Shown: one piece after another, positions 17,509-25,384 of the stretch
Position numbering within the stretch: the stretch's first letter is position 1
Layout: the number at the start of each line of letters is the position of its first letter
Source: Bradyrhizobium sp. ISRA464
GTDB lineage: Bacteria > Pseudomonadota > Alphaproteobacteria > Rhizobiales > Xanthobacteraceae
Length of the DNA stretch: 64,000 nt
Assembly (NCBI RefSeq): GCF_029910095.1
Contig: NZ_CP094526.1
Location: 620,001 to 684,000, forward strand
Reading direction: 5' to 3'
Notes under the pieces: model-generated
Database searches by the model: none
Seen by the model: the letters and a program-made list of their open reading frames with translations, nothing else
Told to the model about the DNA's origin: nothing
Program-made: the position numbers and the translations under genes

Positions 17509-18735
17509 CTAGCCCGCCGGAGCCTGGTCCTCGAGGATCGGTCCGAACAGCTCCCAGCGCTGGCCGTTGAAGCGCATCATCTGAAGCTGCTTGTTGACGC
17601 GGTAGTCGTTCGGCGTGGTGTTGCCCTTGATGCCGGGCAGCGCCATGTCGAGCTCGACGTTCTTCAGGTTGGTCGCCTGCTTCAGCACGTTCTCGCGCGT
17701 CAGGTTGTCGCCGCACTGCTTCAGCACGTGCACCATCAGCTGGGCCGTCGAGTAGCCGTAGGTGTTGAAGTTCGAGTTCTTGTCGCCGTCGGGATAATAC
17801 TTGGCCATGAAGTCGAAATAGCGCTTCATGCCGGGATCGTCCTTCCACTGCGGGTCGGCCGGATCCTTGCCGTAGTTGGTGCTGATCAGGCCCTTGGAGG
17901 CTTCGAGACCCGCCGGCTGCAGGACGGCACCGACCGAGGTGGCGTTGATGTCGACGATCTGGATCGGATGCCAGCCCATTTCGTAGATCTTCTTGATCGC
18001 CTGCGCGGCCTGCTTCGGCGTCGAGGCCGAGAAGAACAGGTCGGCGCCGGCATCCTTGATCTTGATGATCTGAGAATCGACGGTCGGATCGGAGACCTCG
18101 TAGGAGGCTTCGGCCACGATCATCTTGGCGGCCTTGGCGCCGAGGCCGGCCTTGATGCCGTTCAGATAGTCCTTGCCGAGGTCGTCGTTCTGATAGAGCA
18201 CGCCGACCTTAGCGTTCGGATGCTCCTTCAGGATGTACTGGCCGTAGATGCGGCCCTCGACGAAATAGTTCGGGTTGAAGCCGAGCGTCCAGGGGAAGTT
18301 CTTTGGATCGGTGAACTTCGACGCGCCGGTGGCCGCGAACAGCTGCGGCACCTTCTTAGCGTTGAGATATTTCTGCACGGCGGCGTTCGACGGCGTGCCG
18401 ACGATCTGGAAGGTCAACAGCACCTCGTCGCTCTCGACGAGCTTGCGCACCTGCTCGACCGCCTTGGGCGGCGAATAGGCGTCGTCATACTGGATCAGGT
18501 TGATCTTGCGGCCGTTCACGCCGCCCTGATCGTTGATCATCTTGAAATAGGCGGCCTGGGTCTTGCCGATGCTGGCATAGGCGGAGGCCGGACCGCTGAA
18601 GGGGACCGTCTGGCCGATCTTGATTTCGGTATCGCTTGCGCCGGGATCGTACTTCTTCTGCGCGAGGGCCGGCGAGGCCGCCAGCGCCATCGCCAGCGCC
18701 GTTCCCGTGACCAGGTGGAAAATCCCATTCCTCAT
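17509..18735 (-). CDS. ABC transporter substrate-binding protein, branched-chain amino acid (LivK) type, paralogue 1
   Basis: 408 residues from the ATG at 18735, set by GAGGAAAG upstream. A Sec signal peptide ends at ASPALA-QKKYD (about 26). The periplasmic type-I fold (Peripla_BP_6) starts at TEIKIGQTVPFSGPAS. It shares long identical stretches with the next gene (19076-20296), so they are a tandem duplication. No permease or ATPase gene is nearby, so it must use a transporter encoded elsewhere. The ligand is uncertain; members bind branched-chain amino acids, amides or aromatic acids. Confidence 0.9.
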   Translation of the reverse strand: MRNGIFHLVTGTALAMALAASPALAQKKYDPGASDTEIKIGQTVPFSGPASAYASIGKTQAAYFKMINDQGGVNGRKINLIQYDDAYSPPKAVEQVRKLVESDEVLLTFQIVGTPSNAAVQKYLNAKKVPQLFAATGASKFTDPKNFPWTLGFNPNYFVEGRIYGQYILKEHPNAKVGVLYQNDDLGKDYLNGIKAGLGAKAAKMIVAEASYEVSDPTVDSQIIKIKDAGADLFFSASTPKQAAQAIKKIYEMGWHPIQIVDINATSVGAVLQPAGLEASKGLISTNYGKDPADPQWKDDPGMKRYFDFMAKYYPDGDKNSNFNTYGYSTAQLMVHVLKQCGDNLTRENVLKQATNLKNVELDMALPGIKGNTTPNDYRVNKQLQMMRFNGQRWELFGPILEDQAPAG

Positions 18736-18939
18736 AATGCTGCTTTCCTCACGTGATTGATGGTTGGCCGATGATCTCGTCCGCGGGGCCAAATTCCCGC
18801 GGTTGCCATCGCTGGGCCGGGATACTGGAGGAACGCTTGTTGCAACGCAAGACGAGCGATGCCGAAAAGGTCAGCGATTTCAGTCAACCAAAGTAGGGGG
18901 CAATGCGAAAAAGAAACCGGGTTGGGGGTCGTGCTCCGC

Positions 18940-19055
18940 CTCACCTCGCCCCGCTTGCGGGGAGAGGTCGCATCGCATCGAAGATTCGATGCGGGTGAGG
19001 GGGAGTCTCCACGAGTGCAGCTACCCCCTCGCCCCGTAGGAACGGGGAGAGGGAG
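18940..19055. repeat. Dispersed palindromic repeat, family 2, between the tandem binding-protein genes
   Basis: Two GC-rich hairpins, CTCGCCCCGCTTGCGGGGAG and CTCGCCCCGTAGGAACGGGG-AG, surround CGCATCGAAGATTCGATGCG, itself palindromic. The element occupies most of the 340-bp gap 18736-19075. No gene is visible there. Confidence 0.75.
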
Positions 19056-19075
19056 CTTATCTGGCCCCGGAGCGA

Positions 19076-20296
19076 CTAACCCGCCGGTCCGGTATCCTCG
19101 ATGATCGGGCCGAACAGCTCCCAGCGCTCGCCGTTGAAGCGCATCATCTGCATCTGCTTGTTGATGCGATAGTCCTTCGGTCCCGTCGTGATCGACATGC
19201 CGGGCAGCGCGAGGCTCGGCACGAAGTTCTTCAGGCTGGTCACCTGCTTCATCAGATTCTCGCGGGTGAGGTCGTCGCCGCACTGCTTGAGCACCTGGAT
19301 CAGCAGTTCGGCGGTCGCATAGCCGTAGGTGTTGACTGTGTTGAGCTTGTCGCCCTCGGGATAATATTTGTCCATGAACGCGAAATAGGCTTTCACGCCG
19401 GGATCGTCCTTCCATTGCGGATCGGCGGGGTCCTTGCCGTAATTGGTCGAGATGATGCCCTTTGAGATGTCGAGGCCCGCGGGCTTCAGCGTCGCCGACA
19501 CCGGGCTCGCATTGATGTCGAGGATATGCACCGGATGCCAAGCGAGGTCGGCGATCTTGCGGATCGCCTGCGCTGCGAATTTCGGCGTCGAGGCGTCGTA
19601 GATCAGGTCGGCGCCCGCGGCCTTCAGCTTGACGATCTGGGAATCGACGGTCGGGTCGGTCAGCTCGTAAGAGGCTTCCGCGACGATCATGCTATCGGCC
19701 TTGGCGCCGAGACCGCTCCTCAGGCCGGTGATGTAGTCGCGGCCGAGATCGTCGTTCTGGTAGAAGATGCCGATCTTGGCGTTGGGATAATTGGCCAGGA
19801 TATATTTGGCGTAGATGCGTCCCTCGGACTGGTAGTTCGGATTGTACGCGATCGTCCACGGCGCGTTCTTGGGATCGGAGAAGCGCGATGCGCCGGTCGA
19901 AGCCAGCAGTTGCGGCACCTTCCTGGCATTCAAATATTTCTGCACGGCGGCATTCGATGGCGTGCCGATGATCTGGAAGGTGAACAGCACCTCGTCGCCC
20001 TCGACGAGCTTGCGCACCTGCTCGACCGCCTTCGGCGGCGAATAGGCGTCGTCATACTGGATCAGGTTCAGCTTGCGGCCGTTGATGCCGCCCTGATCGT
20101 TGATCATCTTGAGATAGGCGGCCTGGGTCTTGCCGATGCCGGCATAGGCCGATGCGGGGCCCGAGAACGGCACGGTCTGGCCGATCTTGATCTCGGTGTC
20201 GGTCGCCCCGATGTCGTATTTCTTCTGCGCGGCAGCTGACGTAACGGACAACGCGATCGCAAGCGAACTCGCAGCGAGCAATTGCACGCTTCTCAT
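19076..20296 (-). CDS. ABC transporter substrate-binding protein, branched-chain amino acid (LivK) type, paralogue 2
   Basis: 406 residues from the ATG at 20296, with GGGAGG 7 bases upstream. A signal peptide ends at SAAA-QKKYD. It is a close paralogue of the protein at 17509-18735, with matching N-terminal (EIKIGQTVPFSGPASAYA), middle (VAEASYE..DPTVDSQI) and C-terminal (RWELFGPI.ED..PAG) segments. Differences are spread along the protein, which suggests an old duplication followed by divergence of ligand preference. No cognate membrane components in the window. Confidence 0.9.
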   Translation of the reverse strand: MRSVQLLAASSLAIALSVTSAAAQKKYDIGATDTEIKIGQTVPFSGPASAYAGIGKTQAAYLKMINDQGGINGRKLNLIQYDDAYSPPKAVEQVRKLVEGDEVLFTFQIIGTPSNAAVQKYLNARKVPQLLASTGASRFSDPKNAPWTIAYNPNYQSEGRIYAKYILANYPNAKIGIFYQNDDLGRDYITGLRSGLGAKADSMIVAEASYELTDPTVDSQIVKLKAAGADLIYDASTPKFAAQAIRKIADLAWHPVHILDINASPVSATLKPAGLDISKGIISTNYGKDPADPQWKDDPGVKAYFAFMDKYYPEGDKLNTVNTYGYATAELLIQVLKQCGDDLTRENLMKQVTSLKNFVPSLALPGMSITTGPKDYRINKQMQMMRFNGERWELFGPIIEDTGPAG

Positions 20297-20493
20297 GTCG
20301 TGACCTCCCATGTTGCCGATGATCTTGTCCGCGGAGCTTCCCTCCGTCGGATGTCATCGTTGCAGCGATGATGGAGGAAGGGGTGCTCCATTGCAAGGAC
20401 GCCGCCCGCGCGCAGTGTCGCGGAATTCGGGTGGACGTCGGCGGCCGTCAGGTGAAAGTATCACCGAGCAAGATCGATTTCCGCGAGATCAGC

Positions 20494-21018
20494 ATGGCCG
20501 CACCGAAGACGCCGCAAGCCTTTAACCTCGATCGTCTCAAGACCCCGATCGGAACCGCGCTGCTGGTGACCGATGACGACGGCGTGTTGCGCGCGCTCGA
20601 TTGGGACGACTACGAAGGGCGGATGCTCGAGCTGCTGCGGCTTCACTATGGCGCGGTGACGCTGCGCGCCGGCCGCGCGCCGCGTGAGCTTCGCGACGCC
20701 TTGAGCGGCTATTTCAAGGGCGACCTCGATCGGCTCGCCGAGATCAAATGGCGCGTCGCCGGCACGCCGTTCCAGCAGAAGGTCTGGCACGCGCTGCCGA
20801 AGATTCCGCCCGGCACCACCATGAGCTACGGCGCACTGGCGGCGAAGCTGAAAGTGCCGAACGCGATGCGCGCCGTCGGCCACGCCAACGGCTCCAACCC
20901 GATCAGCGTCGTCGTGCCCTGCCACCGCCTGATCGGCGCCAATGGTTCGCTGGTCAAGTATGGCGGCGGACTGGAGCGCAAGCGCTGGCTGCTGCGCCAC
21001 GAGGGCGTGGAGGTTTAG
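20494..21018 (+). CDS. ogt: Methylated-DNA--protein-cysteine methyltransferase
   Basis: 174 residues from the ATG at 20494. The catalytic motif PCHRLIG has Cys143 as methyl acceptor. The helix-turn-helix with the arginine finger lies at VPNAMRAVGHANGSNP, and the segment TPFQQKVWHALPKIPPGTT begins the DNA-binding domain. It removes O6-alkyl groups from guanine in a suicide reaction. It lacks the Ada N-terminal zinc domain, so it is the constitutive Ogt type. Divergent from the second binding-protein gene. An in-frame ATG at 20368 would add an unlikely Cys-rich leader. Confidence 0.92.
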   Translation: MAAPKTPQAFNLDRLKTPIGTALLVTDDDGVLRALDWDDYEGRMLELLRLHYGAVTLRAGRAPRELRDALSGYFKGDLDRLAEIKWRVAGTPFQQKVWHALPKIPPGTTMSYGALAAKLKVPNAMRAVGHANGSNPISVVVPCHRLIGANGSLVKYGGGLERKRWLLRHEGVEV

Positions 21019-21069
21019 AGCGCTTGCGAAGCGCCGCCGGGCGATTGATCGACGATCAATCGATCTTCG

Positions 21070-21171
21070 CTAAGGCGCGTTTCGCAGGTCGCGCATGATA
21101 TAGAGGAATAAAATGAGCGAAGGCGCCCACGCGAGTATCGCTCCCACCAGCATCGCGTCTACTGTCGTCAT
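21070..21171 (-). CDS. Small single-span membrane protein, 33 residues
   Basis: ATG at 21171, stop TAG at 21070-21072. The product begins MTTVDAMLVGAILAWAPSL, continues ILFLYIM and ends RDLRNAP: one hydrophobic helix (about 7-26) with a short basic tail, so N-out/C-in topology is likely. Translation is well supported: AAAGGAG lies 5 bases before the ATG, among the best ribosome-binding sites in the window. I do not recognise the family. Genes for two small Cys4 proteins follow upstream on the same strand, 33 bases away, so an operon is plausible. Confidence 0.6.
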   Translation of the reverse strand: MTTVDAMLVGAILAWAPSLILFLYIMRDLRNAP

Positions 21172-21204
21172 GGCGGCTCCTTTGAGCGTTCCTCGCTCTC
21201 GTCG

Positions 21205-21396
21205 CTAGATCAATTTCTTCGATGGTTCACCGGTTCGGGGCAAAGGATAGAGCCATTTCCAATAGGCTCTGTTGCGCTCCAACTGCCGCTTATAGGCCTC
21301 GCGACACTTCGTCGAGCAAAACTGCTCGAAGTGCCAGCTGCGCCGGATCAGTCCAAAGGGGCGCCTGCACTCCGGATTGCCGCAACGGTTTGTCAT
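21205..21396 (-). CDS. Small Cys4 zinc-finger-like protein B, 63 residues
   Basis: Begins MTNRCGNPECRRPFG. Cysteines 5, 10, 27 and 31 are arranged as C-x4-C...FCS-x2-C, the treble-clef pattern seen in YacG-like and MYND/FCS-type zinc fingers. The C-terminal part is basic and Trp/Tyr-rich (REAYKRQLERNRAYWKWLYP). Its ATG overlaps the stop of protein A (ATGA), so it is translationally coupled, and GGAG lies about 9 bases upstream. Role unknown; nucleic-acid or protein binding is an inference from the fold. Confidence 0.6.
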   Translation of the reverse strand: MTNRCGNPECRRPFGLIRRSWHFEQFCSTKCREAYKRQLERNRAYWKWLYPLPRTGEPSKKLI

Positions 21397-21557
21397 GACG
21401 TGGTCTCCGCATTGGCTCGCTGTATCCAGCGAATGAAGTTCTCCTGACCTTTGTAGAGACACAGGCGCCCGCAGTAGCGTTCGCTCGCCGGATTTCGCAG
21501 GGAGATGACCTTGGGATCTTCCCTGTCACATTGAGAGCAGCGCGGTTCTGCACGCAT
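21393..21557 (-). CDS. Small Cys4 zinc-finger-like protein A, 54 residues
   Basis: Begins MRAEPRCSQCDREDPK; cysteines 7, 10, 29 and 33 form C-x2-C...YCGRLC. The stop TGA overlaps the ATG of protein B. The start is supported by a strong GGAGGGAGG ribosome-binding site 6 bases upstream. The two proteins share the Cys4 plan but little other sequence. Family not recognised. The gap to the receiver gene at 21738 is about 180 bases. Confidence 0.6.
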   Translation of the reverse strand: MRAEPRCSQCDREDPKVISLRNPASERYCGRLCLYKGQENFIRWIQRANAETTS

Positions 21558-21737
21558 GGCAACCTCCCTCCGAGGAATGGCCATCTTCCGATCACAATGT
21601 CTGATGCTGTCTTTGCCGTCGTCCTTGCAGAAGACGACGATGCCAAGTCTTGCGCCGCCACTGCTCACCTTCAACTTGTCTAGATGTTTGCGGGGATTAT
21701 CCTTGCGTATAGCCCGCCTGCCGCGTTCGATATGGCC

Positions 21738-22127
21738 TCATTCGATCGCGGGCGCGCCGACTTGGGCGAGGGCGGTATCGAGGCATCTGATCAGAGCTTC
21801 CCCGTCGAACGGCTTGATCAGAAAGCAGATCGCTCCCGCCCTCAGAGCGCGGACGCGATCGCTTTCGATCGAGAAAGCCGTGACGAAAATGAACGGAAAG
21901 CGCTGCCCGTTGGCAAGCAGGTGATCCTGCAGATCGAGGCCGCTCATGGCCGGCATTCTGACATCCGTGATCACGCACGATGTGTCGTTAAGGTGAGGCG
22001 AACGCAGGAATTCCTCAGCCGACGCGAATGTATGGACCATGTAGCCAAACGACCTGACGAGATTGTAGATCGCGGCGCGAACCGACCCATCATCGTCGAT
22101 GATTGATATTACCGGCGGGTTGGGCAA
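21738..22127 (-). CDS. Single-domain response regulator (receiver only)
   Basis: 129 residues from a TTG at 22127, chosen because AAGGA lies 6 bases upstream and the protein then begins directly at the first receiver strand (VISIIDDDGSVR). The phospho-acceptor is Asp55 in VITDVRMP, Thr is in FVTAF, and Lys is in FLIKPFDGE. No output domain follows, so it probably acts as a phosphate sink, phosphorelay intermediate or protein-binding switch for the adjacent kinase. Same strand and about 100 bases downstream of the FixJ-like regulator. Confidence 0.82.
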   Translation of the reverse strand: MPNPPVISIIDDDGSVRAAIYNLVRSFGYMVHTFASAEEFLRSPHLNDTSCVITDVRMPAMSGLDLQDHLLANGQRFPFIFVTAFSIESDRVRALRAGAICFLIKPFDGEALIRCLDTALAQVGAPAIE

Positions 22128-22225
22128 GGAGATCCTTCCTGGGGACAACCAAAGGAGTGTTTGCCGCGTCCTGTGCGGTCTTGCTATCGCACAGTGCGTC
22201 GCGAAGCCGGGTCGGAGAATCATAC

Positions 22226-22900
22226 TTAGGTTTGCGGCTTGCTGGATGCGGGCCCGATCCCGAGCATTTGCGCCATCCGCACTAGGTCCGGCAACGACTT
22301 CGCCGCCATTTTCCGCATGATGTGCCCGCGGTGTATCTTCACGGTGATCTCGGCCACCCCGATTTCGGCCGCGATCTGCTTGTTCATGAGCCCCGCCGTG
22401 ACGAGAGCCATCACCTGCCGCTCGCGAGGAGTCAGGTTGGCGAACGCAACACGCAGGTCTGATAGGACCTTTGCCTCATCGCGGCGGCTTCTGTCGCGCT
22501 CGATCGCCGTCGTGACCGCATCCAGCATGTCCTGATCGCGGAACGGCTTGGTCAGGAAGTCGATAGCCCCGGCCTTCATCGCCCTGACCGTCATCGGTAT
22601 ATCGCCATGACCCGTCATGAAGATGATCGGAATGTGAATGTCGGCCTTCACCAGCTCGGCCTGGAAGTCCAGGCCACTCAGGCGGGGCATCCGGATGTCA
22701 AGGATCAGGCAACTGGCGACGTTCGGAAGCTTGCTCTGCAGGAATTCGTGCGCCGAGGCGAACACCTCGGCCCTCAAGCCGACCGACCGGAAGAGATTTC
22801 TCAGTGCTTCACGCACCGATGCGTCGTCATCGACGACGAAGACGATCGGGTCCTCGGCGCTTGCGAGGGTGGGCGGCGGTGTCGGGCGCCTGATCACCAT
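22226..22900 (-). CDS. FixJ/NodW-type response regulator with LuxR helix-turn-helix
   Basis: 224 residues. The receiver domain has FVVDDDASVR and phospho-acceptor Asp68 in LILDIRMPRLSG, Thr in FMTGHGD and Lys in FLTKPFRD. The GerE/LuxR-type helix-turn-helix starts at LTPRERQVMALV and includes KQIAAEIGVAEITVKIHR. The arrangement matches FixJ, NodW and NwsB of Bradyrhizobium. Its ATG overlaps the end of the kinase gene by about 7 bases, so the two are coupled and form a cognate pair. Target genes cannot be read from this sequence. Confidence 0.88.
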   Translation of the reverse strand: MVIRRPTPPPTLASAEDPIVFVVDDDASVREALRNLFRSVGLRAEVFASAHEFLQSKLPNVASCLILDIRMPRLSGLDFQAELVKADIHIPIIFMTGHGDIPMTVRAMKAGAIDFLTKPFRDQDMLDAVTTAIERDRSRRDEAKVLSDLRVAFANLTPRERQVMALVTAGLMNKQIAAEIGVAEITVKIHRGHIMRKMAAKSLPDLVRMAQMLGIGPASSKPQT

Positions 22901-24669
22901 GCGTGATTCCCTTGATGCAACGGCAGGGTGAACTGGAATGTCGCACCAGGGCCGACGTTGCCGGCCGCAGAGAGGCGCCCGCCGTGAGCGGCGACGATCG
23001 AGCGGCAGATCGACAGCCCCATTCCCATGCCGCCCGATTTGGTGGTGAAGAAGGCGTCGAACAGCCGGCCGGCGTCTTCGCCGGCGACGCCGACGCCGGA
23101 GTCCCTGACCGTAACCAGGATTTGCCGGGCTTCGTCATGGTCTGTGCGGATCGTAAGTTCCCGCGGCCGGTCCGTGACCGGCTGCATCGCTTCGATGCCG
23201 TTGATGACCAAGTTGAGGATGACTTGCTGCAGCTGGATGCGGTCGGCGAGGACCAGCGGGAGAGCGGGAGCAAGTTCCAGCCGCAGCAACACCCGGTGGC
23301 TCGCCAGTTCGTGTTGCACCAGGCTGATCACCTCGTTGATGACGTCATTGACGTCGAGCGGTGTCTTCTGACCGGTCGTCTTGTTCACCAGGGCGCGGAC
23401 ACGCTGGAGGACATCGCCCGCCCGATTGCCGTCTTTGATGATAGACTTCACCGCTCCGCGCGCTTCATCCAGATCGGGGCTGGGCCGGTCGAGCCAGCGC
23501 AGACATGCCGCGGCGTTGGCGACGACGGCGGCGAGCGGCTGGTTCACTTCATGGGCGATCGACGCAGCGAGCTCCCCGAGCGCCGTCACGCGAGTGACAT
23601 GCGCGAGGTTAGCCTGCATCTCCTGCAAGTCCGCCTCGGCTTGCTTGCGGGCCGTCACGTCCGTCACCGCGCCGATGAATTCAGTCTCGCCCGAAGCATC
23701 CGTCACCGCATGCGCCCTGGCGTGGACATGTTTGATCGACCCGTCGGGCATCAGCAATCGGTATCCGTGCTCGAAGTCCTCGCCGTCGCGGGACGCGCAC
23801 TCGATGGTCCGTCGCACGCGCGTGCGATCATCCGGATGGATGCGTTGAAGCACCGTGTCGAGCTTGATGGAAGGAGCCTTGTCGAATTCGAATATTCTGA
23901 AGGTCTCTTCCGACCAGATGATCTCACCACTCTCAACGTGCCAGCTAAAGTTGCCCGTGTGGCTCAATCGCTGAGCCTCGGCCAGATACATTTCACTCTG
24001 CCGCAGCGCGTTTTCGGCCTGCTTGCGCTCAGTGATGTCCTCGCATGCAATCAGGACGATCAATTGATCGTCCAGCCGCCGCACGGCCTTGGCGTTTTCA
24101 CGAACCCAAAGCCGGGACCCGTCCTTGCGGACCTTCCGGATCTCCCAGCTGTGGGTTTGGCCGATCTTGTCGAGGCATGCTGCCACGTTGCTCTGGACCA
24201 TGTCCCGATCTTCGGGGGCAAAGACCCTTAGCACGGATTGCCCGAGCAATTCGTCGACGGAGTAGCCCAGTTGTGCCGCGCCGAACGTGTTGACGGACAG
24301 AACGGTGCCCGTTGCATCGACCATGAAGTACATGACCGGGTTGTGCTCGAACACCTCCTTCCATTGTGCCTCGCTGTTGCGCAGCGCCTCGATCGCGTGC
24401 TCCTCGCCCTTCGCCTGGCCGTGCAGCACATCCTCCATCTGCCTTTGGCGGGAGCCCACCAGGCGCATCACGATCAATGCAGCGCCAAGCGCGGCGACGA
24501 GCAGCACGACGGCAATCAGATATGCGGGGGTCGCCGGCGACGGACCAAGCACCAGCCAAATGCACGCCGCCGTCCCGAGCGCCAGCACCATGCAGCCGAG
24601 CAGCCATTGTTCGGCCGGCCACTTCATTTTCGGATTGCGCATCATCGGCAGCACGAAGCAATTGGCCAT
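22894..24669 (-). CDS. PAS-domain hybrid-free sensor histidine kinase (FixL/NodV class)
   Basis: 591 residues. Two membrane helices (about 22-42 and 48-70) are joined by a very short loop, so there is almost no periplasmic domain. Two PAS/PAC modules follow (about 105-220, ending DITERKQAE, and 235-345, ending DVTARKQAE). HisKA has His373 in IAHEVNQPLA, and the HATPase ends with GGMGMGLSICRSIVAAHGG. No heme-binding signature of FixL is obvious. The signal is likely cytoplasmic or membrane-linked. It overlaps the downstream response regulator gene. Confidence 0.88.
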   Translation of the reverse strand: MANCFVLPMMRNPKMKWPAEQWLLGCMVLALGTAACIWLVLGPSPATPAYLIAVVLLVAALGAALIVMRLVGSRQRQMEDVLHGQAKGEEHAIEALRNSEAQWKEVFEHNPVMYFMVDATGTVLSVNTFGAAQLGYSVDELLGQSVLRVFAPEDRDMVQSNVAACLDKIGQTHSWEIRKVRKDGSRLWVRENAKAVRRLDDQLIVLIACEDITERKQAENALRQSEMYLAEAQRLSHTGNFSWHVESGEIIWSEETFRIFEFDKAPSIKLDTVLQRIHPDDRTRVRRTIECASRDGEDFEHGYRLLMPDGSIKHVHARAHAVTDASGETEFIGAVTDVTARKQAEADLQEMQANLAHVTRVTALGELAASIAHEVNQPLAAVVANAAACLRWLDRPSPDLDEARGAVKSIIKDGNRAGDVLQRVRALVNKTTGQKTPLDVNDVINEVISLVQHELASHRVLLRLELAPALPLVLADRIQLQQVILNLVINGIEAMQPVTDRPRELTIRTDHDEARQILVTVRDSGVGVAGEDAGRLFDAFFTTKSGGMGMGLSICRSIVAAHGGRLSAAGNVGPGATFQFTLPLHQGNHAW

Positions 24670-24691
24670 TGCGGGCCGCGCTGCGTCGCTA

Positions 24692-24725
24692 GGTGACCAG
24701 TATCATCAGGTGACCAGTATCATCA
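24692..24725. repeat. Perfect 17-bp tandem direct repeat upstream of the histidine kinase gene
   Basis: GGTGACCAGTATCATCA occurs twice head-to-tail (24692-24708 and 24709-24725), beginning 22 bases upstream of the kinase start codon. Two exact copies one and a half helical turns apart suggest a regulator-binding site or a recent slippage duplication. Confidence 0.75.
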
Positions 24726-25035
24726 GCGGCGACAACGTCGCCCTCCTAACAGGCTGAATACTAGCAGCTTTTCGCCGTTCGAGCGACATTATGCGGGAGC
24801 TTTCGTGATCTTCCCGCATGCCGTCAGGTCGCCCGGGAAGCGAAACCATCGCGCTCACTCAGGCTCAGGTTGTGCCTAAACCTAGGTATGGTTCTCCCCC
24901 ACCACATGTAACGGCCCGATCAACCTCCGTTCAATGGCCGGTTCCAGCGCCTCGACTACGCTTGTTGGGTAACTCGATGACAATAGGCCGTCTGAAATTG
25001 CCATGCGATCGCCGATTACGAATCTGGGGATTGAT
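24726..25035. other. Intergenic region with no supported gene
   Basis: This stretch lies between the kinase gene and a small hypothetical gene on the other strand. It contains the palindrome ACCTAGGT (24880-24887), a possible operator half. Apart from that I see nothing coding; base composition is less GC-rich than the neighbours. Confidence 0.4.
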
Positions 25036-25308
25036 ATGTCGAAAACTCGCCTGCACTTGATCCTTTGCTCCGATGACATCGGGCCCGAAGCAAAGCACCT
25101 GGGGAGCGACCACCGCTTCCAACCTTCCGTTATCGACGGGGACGGACCAACGAGCAGCGAGTCGGCGAACGGCTCGTGGGGGAGCGCCTTGCTTGCACTG
25201 TTCGATCTGGGCCTTCTGTTGTCCCAGGCAACTTATCTTGCCTTCCTGGAGGCGAACCTGGCAGCGCTCGAACCCCAAGGCCGAGCCGACGCCGAACAAC
25301 CCGATTAG
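25036..25308 (+). CDS. Hypothetical protein, 90 residues
   Basis: Starts MSKTRLHLILCSDDIGPEA, with GGGGA about 6 bases before the ATG. A moderately hydrophobic stretch (ALLALFDLGLLLSQATYLAFL) lies around residues 54-74 and the C-terminus is acidic. I recognise no family, and an overlapping open frame exists on the other strand, so reality is uncertain. It converges on glnD. Confidence 0.35.
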   Translation: MSKTRLHLILCSDDIGPEAKHLGSDHRFQPSVIDGDGPTSSESANGSWGSALLALFDLGLLLSQATYLAFLEANLAALEPQGRADAEQPD

Positions 25309-25384
25309 ACCTGCGCGGTCGTGTGATCGCCTCTGTCGTCATTCCGGGGCGGCCCGCACGGAATGATGACGGCGGAGAGAGTCG

